DNA of 64,000 nt from Adiantum capillus-veneris (taxonomy: Eukaryota > Streptophyta > Polypodiopsida > Polypodiales > Pteridaceae). The stretch covers positions 66,788,895 through 66,852,894 of the forward strand of contig CM043944.1 in assembly GCA_014529385.2 (NCBI GenBank), given 5' to 3'. Positions 1 through 10,733 of the stretch are shown here, one piece after another. The stretch's first letter is position 1. Each line of letters starts with the position of its first letter. Both the position numbers and the translations under genes were made by a program. The notes under the pieces were generated by a model. The model saw only the letters and a program-made list of their open reading frames with translations, searched no databases and was not told the DNA's origin.

Positions 1-3000
1 CAAAGTCTAGGAGTCATCAAGGAGTATACTTTACTCAAGGAGGTAAGAAAGCTTCTAGCAGCAGGTTTCATTTATCCACTGGAGAATTCAGAGTGGGTCT
101 CACCTATTGTCGTCACTCCCAAGAAGACCGGCAAGTGGTTTGTGTGGATTATCGTCCACTAAATGAGGCAACAAAAACATATCACTTTACCCTCCCATTT
201 CAGGATGAGATACTAAATTAAGTAGCTGGTCACAAGAAGTATTATGTGTGATGGCTATTCAGGTTACTTTCAAATAGGGATTGCATTGGAGGATCAATTG
301 AAAAAAATCCTTCATCACTCCTTGGGGTTGTTATGCTTTTAGCTTCATGCCATTTGGCCTGACAAATGCTCCTGCAACTTTCCAATGTTTCATGAACATG
401 GTGTTTTAAGAATTCTTTGGAAAGTCAATTAGGGTGTTCATTGATGACTTTTGCATTTATAGCTCAAAATCATTGCATCTACAAAAGGTAGAAGAAGGTT
501 TTAAAAAAAATTACGACATGGGAGGTCAACTCAATCCTGACAAATGTCACATAGATGAGAATGAAGTGATCTTGCTTGGTCACAAGGTTTCCTATAAACG
601 CATTGAGGTGGATCCTTCAAAGGAAAAGTCTCTTTTTGAGATCCCATCACCCAAGAATCTCAAAGAGGTCATCTCATTCATTCAAAAATTGAAGTATATG
701 TCATGCTTCATTCACGTAGGTTTGGAGTTGCTTCATCCTTTGCAAAATTTGACATAGCAGGTAGAATTTTCACGGTCTAATGAGCTTGAATAATATTTTT
801 GTAACATCAATTTAATTTTGCAGAACTACCAACACTTATGCCTCCTTGTTGGTAGTACACATTTTTTGTTAGCTCTAGTGTTGGGAAAAAAACAATTGGT
901 GTTGTTTTTCTACAACAAGATCCCCACAAAACCAGGATGCAACCCATCTAGTTTGCTAGTAGATTAATGAATGCTTTGGAGAGAGGCTACATAGAAGCAG
1001 AACTCGTGATGCATTTTCTCATGTTTGTGATGAAAAAAGATCCTACTTGCTACCAAAACCTTTTGTAATTCTGACTAAACAAAATCTGTTTTGTTGGGTG
1101 TCTTCTCAAATGAACCTTAGTACTAGAATCTCAAAGTGGATTATGGAATTCCAAAAGTTTCAATACTCTTTCAAGATATAAAATAGTTTGCATGTACAAT
1201 TGGCAAGAAATTCACTTATAGGATGCATGGGAAGGAGATTAAGGTGCCAAAAGTAAGAGCCTACCATTGCCACCACCTAAAATTATTCCTAATGCTTTTA
1301 CCTTGTTCTTTGATGGATCTTTTTGATGAGCCATAGATAGAGCAGGGGGAGGGCTAGTGTTGCTAAACCCAAGTGGATATGTGGTCATGAAAGAGAAGGT
1401 CAATCTACCAGGTTCAACTAGCATCAATAGCCCTCCCCCTGCTCTATCAGAGGAATAGGACACACTGCTTCATGGTTTAAAGATGTGCATTGGCCAAGGT
1501 ATACAATGTCTCATGGTAAAGGGGGGTGCACTTCTCATTTGTGAAGAAAAATTTAGGCATTTGGGCACGCAAGAATGAAAGCCTGAGGACAAAATTTCAT
1601 GCCATTTGTAGGTTGTTTAGTCAATGTGAAGAGGTGCAATTGTATCATATTTCTAGAAAACAAAACGCAGATACTGATTTGGTTGCACAGAAAGTAGTTG
1701 CATGTGTTAACAAAGAAGTGCATGTTATCATGATCGAAGTATTAGTAAAGCAGCCTGGTTACCAAGGGATGGAATCCTTTGTCCCATTGTGAGCTACATT
1801 CTAGAAAGAGAGTTTCTAAAAGACTTTACAAAATCTCAGAAGAGGAGACTCATGAAGAAGGAAAGTGTCTATCTCTTCGTAGAAGGCTTTCTCTATCAAA
1901 GAGGGAAGGATCAAATGTGTAGAATAGTACTAACTATCGAGGAACTTCCAGCCATCTAAAAGGTTTGCATGAGGGAGCATGTGGTGGTCATTTTGCCCAA
2001 GAGTTAACTGTGAAGAATATTTTTCTTGCGAGGTATGTTTGGCCAAGCTTGCATGTGGATGTCAAGAATTGGTGTAAAAGCTATCACAACTGAGCTAATG
2101 GAAATACAAGATTGGAGCATGGTCCAAGGCAAACGGACCCTTTGAAAAATGGGGCATTGATGCCATGGGTCCCATATCTAGAACAAAAAATGGTAAAATC
2201 TACACTCTAGTGGCTATAGATTACATGACTAGGTGGGTAGAGGCTCAAAGTGTGGCAAGGGTAAATGGAAAAATAGTGAGCAAGTTTGTCTACACTAATA
2301 TTTGTTTTAGATATGACATACCCTTGGATATTACTTTTGATAATGGTCTAGGGTTCAGGAAGGGCTTACTCACAGAAGTTTGTGAAGAGCTTCACATTCT
2401 ACATTGTCATAGCACACCCTACTACCCACATTCAAATGGGCTAGTTGAGAAGGCTAATGGTGTCATTGCAGGCATCTTAGAAACATGGTGAAAAAAAAGA
2501 CAAAATTATGGGATGACTTCTTGGATGTTCCTTGTGGGCATATCGAACCACACATAGGGAAGACATGGAGTTCACACCATTTCACTTGGTCTATGTTCAA
2601 GAGGCTTTACAACCAGTTGAGCTCAACCTTCCAACAATGTGACTTCATGTGGCAAAGTAGCATAAGATAATTAAGAAGTATGGATGGATTGACTTCTTAC
2701 CTTAGCTGAGATTGAGTGGAAAAGAGAAGCAGATTACGAGTGCTACAAGAGGAAAGCTACACAAGCAAAATAGTAGGTTGACAAGAAACTCAATGACAAA
2801 GGAATCAAGGAATTAGAGCTTGTGATAAGGTATGACAATTGACTTGAAAATCATTTTGATGCTAAGTTTGAAACTAGATAGCAGGGACTATACATAGTCC
2901 AGAAGGTTTTCAATTCAAATTACTACCAGCTCATGGACATGAATGGTAAAGAGCACTCCAAGAAGGTAAATGGGTAATGGTTAAAACCTTATTTGAGTCG

Positions 3001-3190
3001 CATTCCACCAAAGGATCTACCAAAGATCTTTCAAAATGCAACTATCTCATGTAAGTTTTGTTGCACGAAGCATGAGTGTAACTCGAGCCAAAATTCCACG
3101 GGGCCAAACAATGAAAATCTTGTCCAACACTCCCTTTGGAAAAGATGCTTTATGATGGTACATGAATGTACCATCTTCCTAGGGGAGAGT
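1..3190 (+). pseudogene. Decayed gypsy pol (RT, RNase H, aRNase H, integrase) of element A
   Basis: Translated pieces match the pol of element C throughout. RT finger and palm motifs lie at about 45-480, including the active site F-I-D-D-F-C near 434-460. The RT thumb and connection run to about 760, the native RNase H region covers about 780-1190, the archaeal-type RNase H about 1290-1700 and the integrase about 1800-3000. The integrase core reads WGIDAMGP near 2150 and FDNGLGF near 2337. The longest open pieces are 434-757, 1526-1792 and 2165-2491. Many indels and stops break the frame, so no functional product is possible. Integrase C-terminal residues can still be followed up to the polypurine tract. 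Confidence 0.88.
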
Positions 3191-3193
3191 TAA
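3179..3193 (+). other. Polypurine tract of element A
   Basis: The stretch TAGGGGAGAGTTAA lies directly before the 3' LTR start TGATAGACG. It matches the GGGGGAGGGCTAA tract of element C in position and composition. It would prime plus-strand DNA synthesis. Confidence 0.75.
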
Positions 3194-3868
3194 TGATAGA
3201 CGTTTTTGGCTATTCAAAATTTCCATAGTAAGCTACCTCACCCTACCAAAATCACTCAAACACTATGTTTATCCTCACCCTTTCACTGTACATAGGTGTG
3301 TGTGAGTTAGGGGACTTTCTCCATATCTCCTTAGAAACCCTCAATTAGCTAGTCACTAGGCGAGTTGAGCCCAAGAATAAAATAAAAATAATAATAATAT
3401 TATGGCCTCTTTGTGTATAAATATTTCATTGTGTATAGGGCCTAAATATAGAGATTTTGTATAATTATTTTGGTGTGTGTTTTATTAGGCTATGTATGCC
3501 TTCTTTTATCCTCTTGCACCATAAGTATATTTTTGTTGCCGATGTGTACATCCTCTAGTCTCATAAATATTTTTTTCTTTTATATAAATCACCGCCACAT
3601 TTTCACCCTCAACATTGTGAAAACAAAAAATCAATTTCTACTCCCTTAGTCACTTTTACTATATAATTTTCATTTACTTGCATAATTTTTTCTCTTTCAT
3701 TTACTTGCATACTTTTTCCTTTTTCACCCAAAATAATACAAAAGAGGGACCATATCATATGGTTCCAATATTTGTTTCCATATCCATAGATCTTCTATAT
3801 TTTTTTATTATGTACTCATTATTCTAACATCATGTGCTCATTGAGCTAAAATCTATGAATAGTCCATA

Positions 3869-4944
3869 CACTAGTTCCACCATGTATGTATTTCTTTATT
3901 CACCAATAATGCTCCTCTATGCATATGAAAAGATAACTTGGATGTTTTGTATCATGATATGACAAAGGAGGGGCCAATTCTTGGATTCATTGTGCAATTT
4001 CAACCAAGGAGGGGGCCACTAAAATACTTTTGTAGACAAAAAGAACAATATTTTCGGTGAGATTTTTGGTACCTATCTCCGTTCAAAATTTGAAGAAGGA
4101 TAGACAAAATGTATCCCACAAGCTAAATAATGACCTCAATGTTTTGCATAATTTTTGGAGCCTTATTCATGCTTTCACAAAAAGAAAAAAAATCAGCAAA
4201 TAACCAAGCTCAAGCTCTGCAAAAGGAGGAGTTTCATCATGGAAAATTTAACTTTCCCATGGTCACAAAAACTACATTGACAAAATTTTACAACCGCTTC
4301 ATTCACTGGAGGAGATAGGTAGAAAATTTCCTTTCCATCTTGTGGTCTCCATCAAATTGTGTATATTATTATCCTTCTCTTACTTTTTATCATTGTGTAA
4401 ATCATGCACTAGTTCCACCATGTATTTATTTCTTTATTCACCAATAATGCTCCTCCATGCATATGAAAAGATAACTTGGATGTTTTGTATCATGATATGA
4501 CAAAGGAGGGGCCAATTCTTGGATTCATTGTGCAATTTCAACCAAGGAGGGGGCCACTAAAATACTTTTGTAGACATAAAGAACAATATTTTCGGTGAGA
4601 TTTTTGGTACCTATCTCCGTTCAAAATTTGAAGAAGGATAGACAAAATGTATCCCACAAGCTAAATAATGACCTCAATGTTTTGCATAATTTTTGGAGCC
4701 TTATTCATGCTTTCACAAAAAGAAAAAAAATCAGCAAATAACCAAGCTCAAGCTCTGCAAAAGGAGGAGTTTCATCATGGAAAATTTAACTTTCCCATGG
4801 TCACAAGAACTACATTGACAAAGTTTTACAACCGCTTCATTCACTGGAGGAGATAGGTAGAAAATTTCCTTTCCATCTTGTGGTCTCCATCAAATTGTGT
4901 ATATTATTATCCTTCTCTTACTTTTTATCATTGTGTAAATCATG
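3869..4944 (+). repeat. 538-bp tandem duplication inside LTR A
   Basis: Copy 1 is 3869-4406 and copy 2 is 4407-4944. Both start CACTAGTTCCACC. I count about five substitutions between them by eye, so they are far more alike than LTR A is to LTR C. The duplication is therefore much younger than the element and probably arose by unequal exchange or replication slippage. Confidence 0.92.
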
Positions 4945-6173
4945 CAATGCACTTTGAGTGTATATTCCATGTAGTTTTATCTCATCCTACTAACTACAAA
5001 CTACTACCACTAATGACTAACCTTCTTGTAAATTGTACCCTCTATTATCTACTAGAGTAGGCACCTTCAAGCAACTCACCTCTCTCTCCTTTCACTCTCA
5101 ATAATTCTTCCCCTTGGGCCCACATCCATGTGACTCAAAGGAAAAGAGAGACCTACTCTCATTTGAAATTCAAAAAGAAATCATAATCCATGTTACTCGT
5201 AAATAAAATTGATTAGGTTTAATCCTATTCAAGGCTTTCAAAAACCTATAAATAGAGCCCTTCTCTTCTTTGTAATGGGAATTGCACACATAACATAGCA
5301 CTCTCCAACCCTAATTGTGTGAGGAGATTGTAAACTTTGAGAGCTCTCTATCACATTACACTCATATGTGCATAGAGATGCTTTGAGGCTATTGAGAGGG
5401 ATTGAGTGATGTCCTACTCTCCATCACATTTGTAGATTCCACTTGTTCATAAATAAGATTGATGAGTGAAAGCATAATTAGGTGGTACACTTTTATGGGT
5501 TGATTACTAGTTTTAAATAGCTACACTATTAGATGTGGTACGCGGTAAAATTTTTATAAATTAATTCTAAATTTGGTGCCAAATAGATTTTTAGATTGTC
5601 CTCTTCAAGAGCTATCCAATGATATATCACATGCCTTGGGTTCTTCTATCTTTGCCAAACATATTACAACCATTTATTTGCCAAATAGTGATGTCTTAGA
5701 CAGAGTTTGGTGTCCACCCAGTCATGCTTTCACCCTGATAGTTTTGGGTGCAATTGTGTACAATGGCTATGCCGTTATCTCTCAAAAATCAACTCAACAC
5801 TCTGGTTCAATGGATTGTATAAGGTGAACTTGTTCTCAAGATTACTTGTATGCATTCATGCCTTGTGGTTATAAGGGGCTTGTTGAATTGTTTTCCTACG
5901 AATAATTGTAAGAGGGTGATATGGTGAGAGGGCTCCCATACCCCTAAGACAATGGCAAAATGGTAATAAGATCAATCCTTGTGTTGTCTCTCTAATTTCT
6001 CTAAGCTGAGAAGCATCTAATCTTTTTTTCTAGAACTTAGTTGTTCAAGTTTATTTTTACTCTCTACCTTACTCTCTTCAACATCCCTATGGTTGTGAAG
6101 GACTGTGTTTGGTGTGTTTGTGTGGAGATTTTTCATTCTTGTCTTTGCACGTTGGGCTACATACTATTGGCGT

Positions 6174-6205
6174 CCTAGTTCACATTCATAACTAGGTGGT
6201 GCCCC
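6174..6205 (+). other. U5 hairpin plus primer-site-like TGGTGCCCC in LTR A
   Basis: CCTAG (6174-6178) and CTAGG (6192-6196) can pair. They are followed at once by TGGTGCCCC (6197-6205), which repeats the core of the family primer-binding site. The same arrangement occurs in the LTRs of B and C. Confidence 0.6.
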
Positions 6206-6342
6206 TTTCTTTTGTTGGGTTTGTTTGTTTGTTTGTTGTTTTCTTATGTTCTTGTAGTCACCCTAGCCTCAATTGAGCAGAATGGGAGCCTTGAGGATTG
6301 TTTAGAGGCCGCTTCTCTTGTTGCCCACCCTGGACCGCCTCA

Positions 6343-6921
6343 ATGCATGGTAAGAAACCGATAATGCCAATTGAAGATGTAATGCCCACATGGAATTTAT
6401 TGCCTTGGGAAGATGGAATGAGTAGGGAAGGCCTTCTTGTTTTTTGTATACAACTATGATAAAGAAGGCCTCAAGATATTGAGATTGCAGTAGCACGATT
6501 AAAATATGCAAGGTTGAAGAAAAAAGATAGATTTGATAAAAGGCACAGGCTCAGACCTAGAGCTATTGATGAAGGTGATTGGGTGTTGCTGTATGATAGT
6601 AGTTTTCACAACCAGCATTCAACAATAAGAAAGCTTTCAAAGAGCTGGTTTGGTCCTTATAGAGTTCAACATGTACATGGGAATGGAACTTATACCTTGC
6701 ATGAGTTAGACAAGATAGAAATGAAGATTCCCATCGAAGGGAAAAGAATCAAGTTATTTAAAAGAAGAGGTCATAGAAATCCATGTGATTCACAAAAAAA
6801 TCAAAATGAAGGATCTGATGAAAATGGTATGGATGTGGATGAATAACGAGAGGATGATGCACTAGATCTCGTTGAAAGTGATGATGGAATTGACATGTAT
6901 GGGGACTTAAATGAAGATTGA
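6343..6921 (+). pseudogene. Integrase C-terminal fragment of a different gypsy element (Z)
   Basis: One frame from about 6346 reads G-K-K-P-I-M-P-I-E, then D-I-E-I-A-V-A-R-L-K, then DRFDKRHRLRP, GDWVLLYDSS and SWFGPYRV. These are typical of the integrase C-terminal half of plant and fungal-type Ty3/gypsy polyproteins and differ from the A, B and C integrases. Two adjacent stops lie near 6460 and one TAA at 6844-6846; an acidic tail continues to TGA at 6919-6921. The fragment begins exactly where LTR A ends, so element A is inserted in this integrase gene. The 5' part of Z is outside the window. No clear 3' LTR of Z was recognised downstream. Confidence 0.75.
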
Positions 6922-8330
6922 GACTGTTGTAATAAGATATGTGTGGCACATAGGATCTACATGTTTAGTTGGGGTTGATGTCATGCCCTGGCATGTATAT
7001 ACTGTGAAAATAAAATTATCTACCTCACTCTTAATGTTTTTGATGTGTGGGACCAAATGCTACAATGTACATAGTGTGATATATGCGAAAACAGATACTA
7101 TGGTTGCAGGCATGTGTATACCTTGCAAGGCGAGGTCAGGGACATGGAACCATGGAATGGTTTAACACATTATAGCATGCATAGTTTTCTTTAGTAATGT
7201 ACAAATGTCAAGTGTTTTGAAGTGGCACGCTCGTTTTGCCTAGAAAGCTCAATGGGGGTGATGTTGACAAAAAATATGAGATTTCATACCCGGGCATAAA
7301 AGGCGTATCTAAAGTGCTTACCAACTGGGAAAGTGAGGATCAACATGAAATTTGAGCTCAATGGGAATTTTCCTAGCTTGTTTGGGCATTTTACGAACAA
7401 AAAGGGATTTTTTTGAAAAATGGTCATAAAATGGTATAAAATAGCCTTAAGATAGCAAAAATGGCTCAAAATTCCACATCTACAATCGTGCCATTGTTTC
7501 TCAGTATGAGGGAGAAGTTTTAGAGCCAAGAATAAGATCATTTGGGCAGATAAGCAAGGAGATACAGCCATTCCATTACAGGGTGCTCGTGCAGTCTTGT
7601 GTTGCTTGCACTACATGTTCGAGGCTATGAGGCCTCCAATTAGGGTTTCCCCTCTTCAAATAACTACTTGGGCATCTCCAATGAAGTACTAAAGCTTCTA
7701 TGAAATTTCCATGACAAGGAATCAAAGTGTAAATTTAGGGTTCTTAACTGGTCGAATGAGCATTGCATCTATGCAATTGGGAGCGAGGCTGCACCTAATC
7801 TATACACACACACACAAGAGTTTTGAGTTAGTATTGATTCTTTGTCAAAGTGGATTTTTAATCGATGGAATTTTGTTCCTTTTGAGTTTTTTTTAAGCTT
7901 CAAATCATCTACACCTTGCTTGATTTTGCTAGGAATCCTCACAGTTAGAGACTCGACGCTTTCCTAGCTCTACTACACACTTCTTGACAGCGTGTCGATG
8001 CTTGTCTCAAGGCAACGACCGTGGAGGGAGATAAAGTGATGGGGGATCTTGTGACTTGTCTTGTTTTGGTAGTGGGGGGGGGGGAAACAAGGTCCCCTAT
8101 TTCAGAGCGAGCCGGCCTTAACGTAGAGGATGAGGATATTAACACACCCGTGCTAGACACGCATGGGTGCTACTACAGGGTAAATAGTATGGTGGGAAGG
8201 TGTACTTCAATTCAACCTAGGGAATGGTGTTTTGATGCTATTTTTGAGTTCTTATACATTCGATGTATACGGATTGTTTTTTAAATTTTATACACCAAGT
8301 GCTCGCTGATCATGCATGCTACATTGACGA
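6922..8330. other. Unclassified DNA between Z and element B
   Basis: No convincing gene or repeat boundary is visible. Small open frames (6911-7165, 7711-7896, 8021-8284) lack codon or domain signals. A short (CA)n run lies near 7804-7816 and a G-run near 8073-8084. It may contain the 3' end and LTR of element Z. The last four bases, acga, are the target duplication of element B. Confidence 0.5.
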
Positions 8331-9163
8331 TGATGGGGGCTTTTCACAAGCCAAGCTCCCATACCCCTCTTCTCTCGTCCCCACCCCATGAAAACCCCTC
8401 TTAGGGAGGGAGTGATAAAAGGCATTGGAAAAAGTAAGAAAAAAATAAAGTATGATTATGTAAATATATAAGAAAGGTAAAATAGGCCACCTCATGCCTT
8501 TGGGGTAGACCATCCCCACCTTGCCTCCTTTTTCTTCACTGTTGCCCCGCCGGGTGTCCCTTTTCCTCTCCTCCACTCAAAAGGTCAACCCCCTCTCTCT
8601 TCCCCTTGTCCTTTCTCCTTTCTCTCTCCCCTCAAGCTACCCCACCTCTCACCAATAATGCATTATAACTCACCAATAATGCACCATAACTCACATGCAA
8701 CTTACCCTATCTTCCAAAATAGTATACCCCACCCCCTCTTTCTCTCTCCTATCATACCCCATGACCCAAATACTCCCCTCTCTCTCTAAAGGGTGCCATG
8801 TCTCTTGTCTTGTAGCTAAATAACCTCCCCCACACTCACACACACTCAATTTCACTTAAAAAGGTACCCACAGACCCATCCCCACCCGGTGGTTACCTGA
8901 TTTTTCTTGTGTTCACACACATCTGCACACAGATTCACCTCTGAACACACTCCCCTCTCTCCCCTCTTGTAATTACTTTATTCTCCATGTCACCTCTCAC
9001 TTTTTTTTCATCAACCCATCTCTCTCTCTTAGTCTCTCTCTCATGAGACTGTTGTTCTGGCACATATACACACAGCGAGACAAGTGGGGCCCACAGTCAC
9101 ATGGCCTATGTAGATAATGATTTCTTCATTTCTAAATTCTAGAATTTCTCCCCCCTCCTCCCC

Positions 9164-9172
9164 TATATAAGG
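9164..9172 (+). promoter_or_regulatory. TATA box of LTR B
   Basis: TATATAAGG lies downstream of a C/T-rich stretch and about 710 bp before the LTR end. The 3' LTR has the same box near 16751. It probably sets the start of genomic RNA. Confidence 0.6.
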
Positions 9173-9755
9173 AGGAGTCACCATCATACTAAACACACAC
9201 ACCATCACCAAAGAGTACACTATGCACTGTGTGTGCCTAGTGCACACACACACACCCACACCATCACCATCACTGCAATCACCATGCTCGTCTTGAGCAT
9301 GACCTCTACACCCTTGGGCTATGGAAGATGAAGGGAAACTAAATGAAGGATGATGGCCATAACCTTCGTGCGAGTCTTCGCCATCAACTCCCACCTATCC
9401 GCCATGTGCTCTACCACGCTCTCCTTTCTCATTCCCCTACCCTATGCTCCCCATTTCATCGCCTTATTCTCTAAATAAATCTTGAGGTTTTGTGAGTATG
9501 GTTTCTTGCAATGTTTTGCCCATGTGAGGTGTGCGGAATCGCCACCTAGTCTTGTGTTTGGAGTGAGCTTGTGTATGTGTGAAGGGTGTGCGGATTCGCC
9601 ATCCGTTTGTGGTGCCTAAGTACTAAGCCGCTATACCCCCTCCCTCACCCTCTCTCTCTCTCTCACTTGATCTCATTCCCTTTCTCTTCATCATTACTCC
9701 CAAGCATCCATCTCTCTTGGATGAAAACTTTGTTATGGTGGTGTGTTGTTTGCAT

Positions 9756-9783
9756 CCTAGCCGCTGAAGCTAGGTGGTGCCCC
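9756..9783 (+). other. U5 hairpin plus primer-site-like TGGTGCCCC in LTR B
   Basis: CCTAG (9756-9760) and CTAGG (9770-9774) flank nine bases, followed by TGGTGCCCC (9775-9783). The true primer site TGGTGCCCCCAC is about 95 bp further on. Confidence 0.6.
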
Positions 9784-9878
9784 GTGTTTGCTTTACCATG
9801 ACAGGCTCGACGCGCGCCATTCGGTCCCCGGTGTTTTAGAGGCCGTCGGGGTTCGGGGTTCGCTTTGCTCCCGTCATT

Positions 9879-9890
9879 TGGTGCCCCCAC
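9879..9890 (+). other. Primer-binding site of element B
   Basis: TGGTGCCCCCAC lies two bases after the LTR end, the normal position for a tRNA primer site. The matching tRNA 3' end would read GTGGGGGCACCA. This is neither the Met nor the Asp primer; the tRNA was not identified. The same site occurs in C, E and relic H. Confidence 0.85.
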
Positions 9891-9949
9891 TGAGGATCTT
9901 TTCATGAAACCCTTCAATTTACAAGACTGAAACCCCTAAACTATTGTGA

Positions 9950-10415
9950 ATGGATGAATGGCTAGCAGGATTTGCTAATTGGACGACAGAAGAAGAAGAG
10001 CTCCAAGCACAACTAGACGAACTCCGCATCTCCATCGAAGCTCGAGTGCCAGGCGCAACGGTAATCAATTTGCAGTGGGAGAGTCAACCAACACGCCAAA
10101 CCCAGTGGATATACATAGTCCAAGTGCCAAGAAGAAGAAGGAGAAGGTCGAAACCATGTCCGCAACCTACAACCAACCCACAACAACAAAATGGAAGGAG
10201 CTCTACACAATAGAGAATCAACACTATTCTACTTTGAGAATCGGGTAACTCAAGTCATCGAGGTAATTATCACAGTCAGTTTTCAAGTCGCACCTGATGC
10301 TGCAGCACAGATAACGGAAGCATTGGCTCACACTCTCACTAGAGAAACTAGGGATCTATTGAGTTTGTTTAAGGAAAGAACACCACCCTCTCCCACAAGC
10401 TTGAACAGTGACTAA
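9950..10415 (+). CDS. Leader open frames of element B (unassigned)
   Basis: Two overlapping open frames lie between the primer site and the conserved small ORF. The first, 9950-10213 (87 codons), has an acidic start (TTEEEEL) and a basic patch of six arginines near its end. The second, 10191-10415 (74 codons), is helix-prone and contains ALAHTLTRETRDLL. No counterpart was recognised in the leader of C, so either may be chance. They could act as upstream ORFs that slow gag translation. Confidence 0.3.
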
Positions 10416-10432
10416 GCACCTCTAAGATTCAC

Positions 10433-10651
10433 ATGAATCAGTACAACCTACCTCAAGACAGATCACACATACCAACCCGTGTACGCTCAATCAAGGTAAT
10501 ACTGGATTTGAAGGCTCACTACCAGCACGTCATTGACACCATGCCGGGTGGGGAGCGGTTTTTGGAGGTTCTGGCATTAGACCAACCATTTGTCTTACCT
10601 TTGGTACAAGGCAATGTACCGTTTGAAGTTTTAATCTATGTCCTAGTATAA
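10433..10651 (+). CDS. Small conserved leader ORF of element B (72 aa)
   Basis: This 72-residue frame begins M-N and ends V-L-I-Y-V-L-V before its stop. It resembles the two tandem leader ORFs of element C (20939-21151 and 21173-21391) in length, position between primer site and gag, and pattern. Shared features are an amphipathic N-terminal half, a G-x-x-R-x-x-E-[IV] segment, then P-[FV]-[IV]-L-P-L-[IV] and a hydrophobic end [DE]-V-x-I-[YF]-[VI]-L. I do not recognise a known family and no catalytic motif is visible. It may be a short hydrophobic peptide or a translation-controlling upstream ORF. Conservation between two diverged elements argues against chance. Confidence 0.6.
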   Translation: MNQYNLPQDRSHIPTRVRSIKVILDLKAHYQHVIDTMPGGERFLEVLALDQPFVLPLVQGNVPFEVLIYVLV

Positions 10652-10733
10652 GAGGGTATACACGCCTCCTTGTAAAGAAGAAAAAACTTTTGCAAGTTAA
10701 GCAGTGTGTCTTTCTAGCTCTCTCTCAGCAATC

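Larger units (their letters stand above)
1..6342 (+). mobile_element. Ty3/gypsy dual-RNase-H retrotransposon A, 3' part
   Basis: The window opens inside the reverse transcriptase of a decayed LTR retrotransposon. Order is RT, RNase H, second RNase H, integrase, polypurine tract, 3' LTR. The pol part is collinear with element C from about 23562 to 26756, so A and C belong to one family, but A carries many frameshifts and stops and is clearly older. Its 3' LTR ends at 6342 in the terminal sequence CCGCCTCA also found in C. The 5' LTR, primer site and gag lie outside the window, so the target duplication cannot be checked. DNA right of 6342 is the integrase gene of another gypsy element, which A interrupted. 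Confidence 0.9.
3194..6342 (+). repeat. 3' LTR of element A, about 3.15 kb
   Basis: It starts TGATAG and ends CCTCA, like the C LTRs, and shares long diverged blocks with them (GTGTGTGAGTTA near 3300, CACCCAAAATAAT near 3725, the TATA region, the U5 end). A TATA box TATAAATAG lies at 5247-5255. It is longer than the C LTR (2.5-2.7 kb) largely because of a 538-bp tandem duplication at 3869-4944. The segment around 5460-5830 aligns poorly with C and may contain inserted or strongly diverged DNA. Open frames inside (4130-4318, 4668-4856, 5573-5827) are LTR sequence, not genes. Confidence 0.85.
8331..9876 (+). repeat. 5' LTR of element B
   Basis: It starts TGATGGGGGC and ends CTCCCGTCA. A TATA box TATATAAGG lies at 9164-9172. 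Upstream DNA is pyrimidine-rich with CT and CACACA runs; the R-U5 part holds a CCTAG/CTAGG hairpin at 9756-9774. Antisense open frames at 8319-8576 and 9041-9394 recur in the other LTR and are not genes. Confidence 0.95.

Noticed and set aside
4130-4856. Two near-identical 62-codon ORFs at 4130 and 4668
   Set aside because: They are the same stretch in the two copies of the 538-bp LTR duplication; no homologous ORF is kept in the C LTRs.
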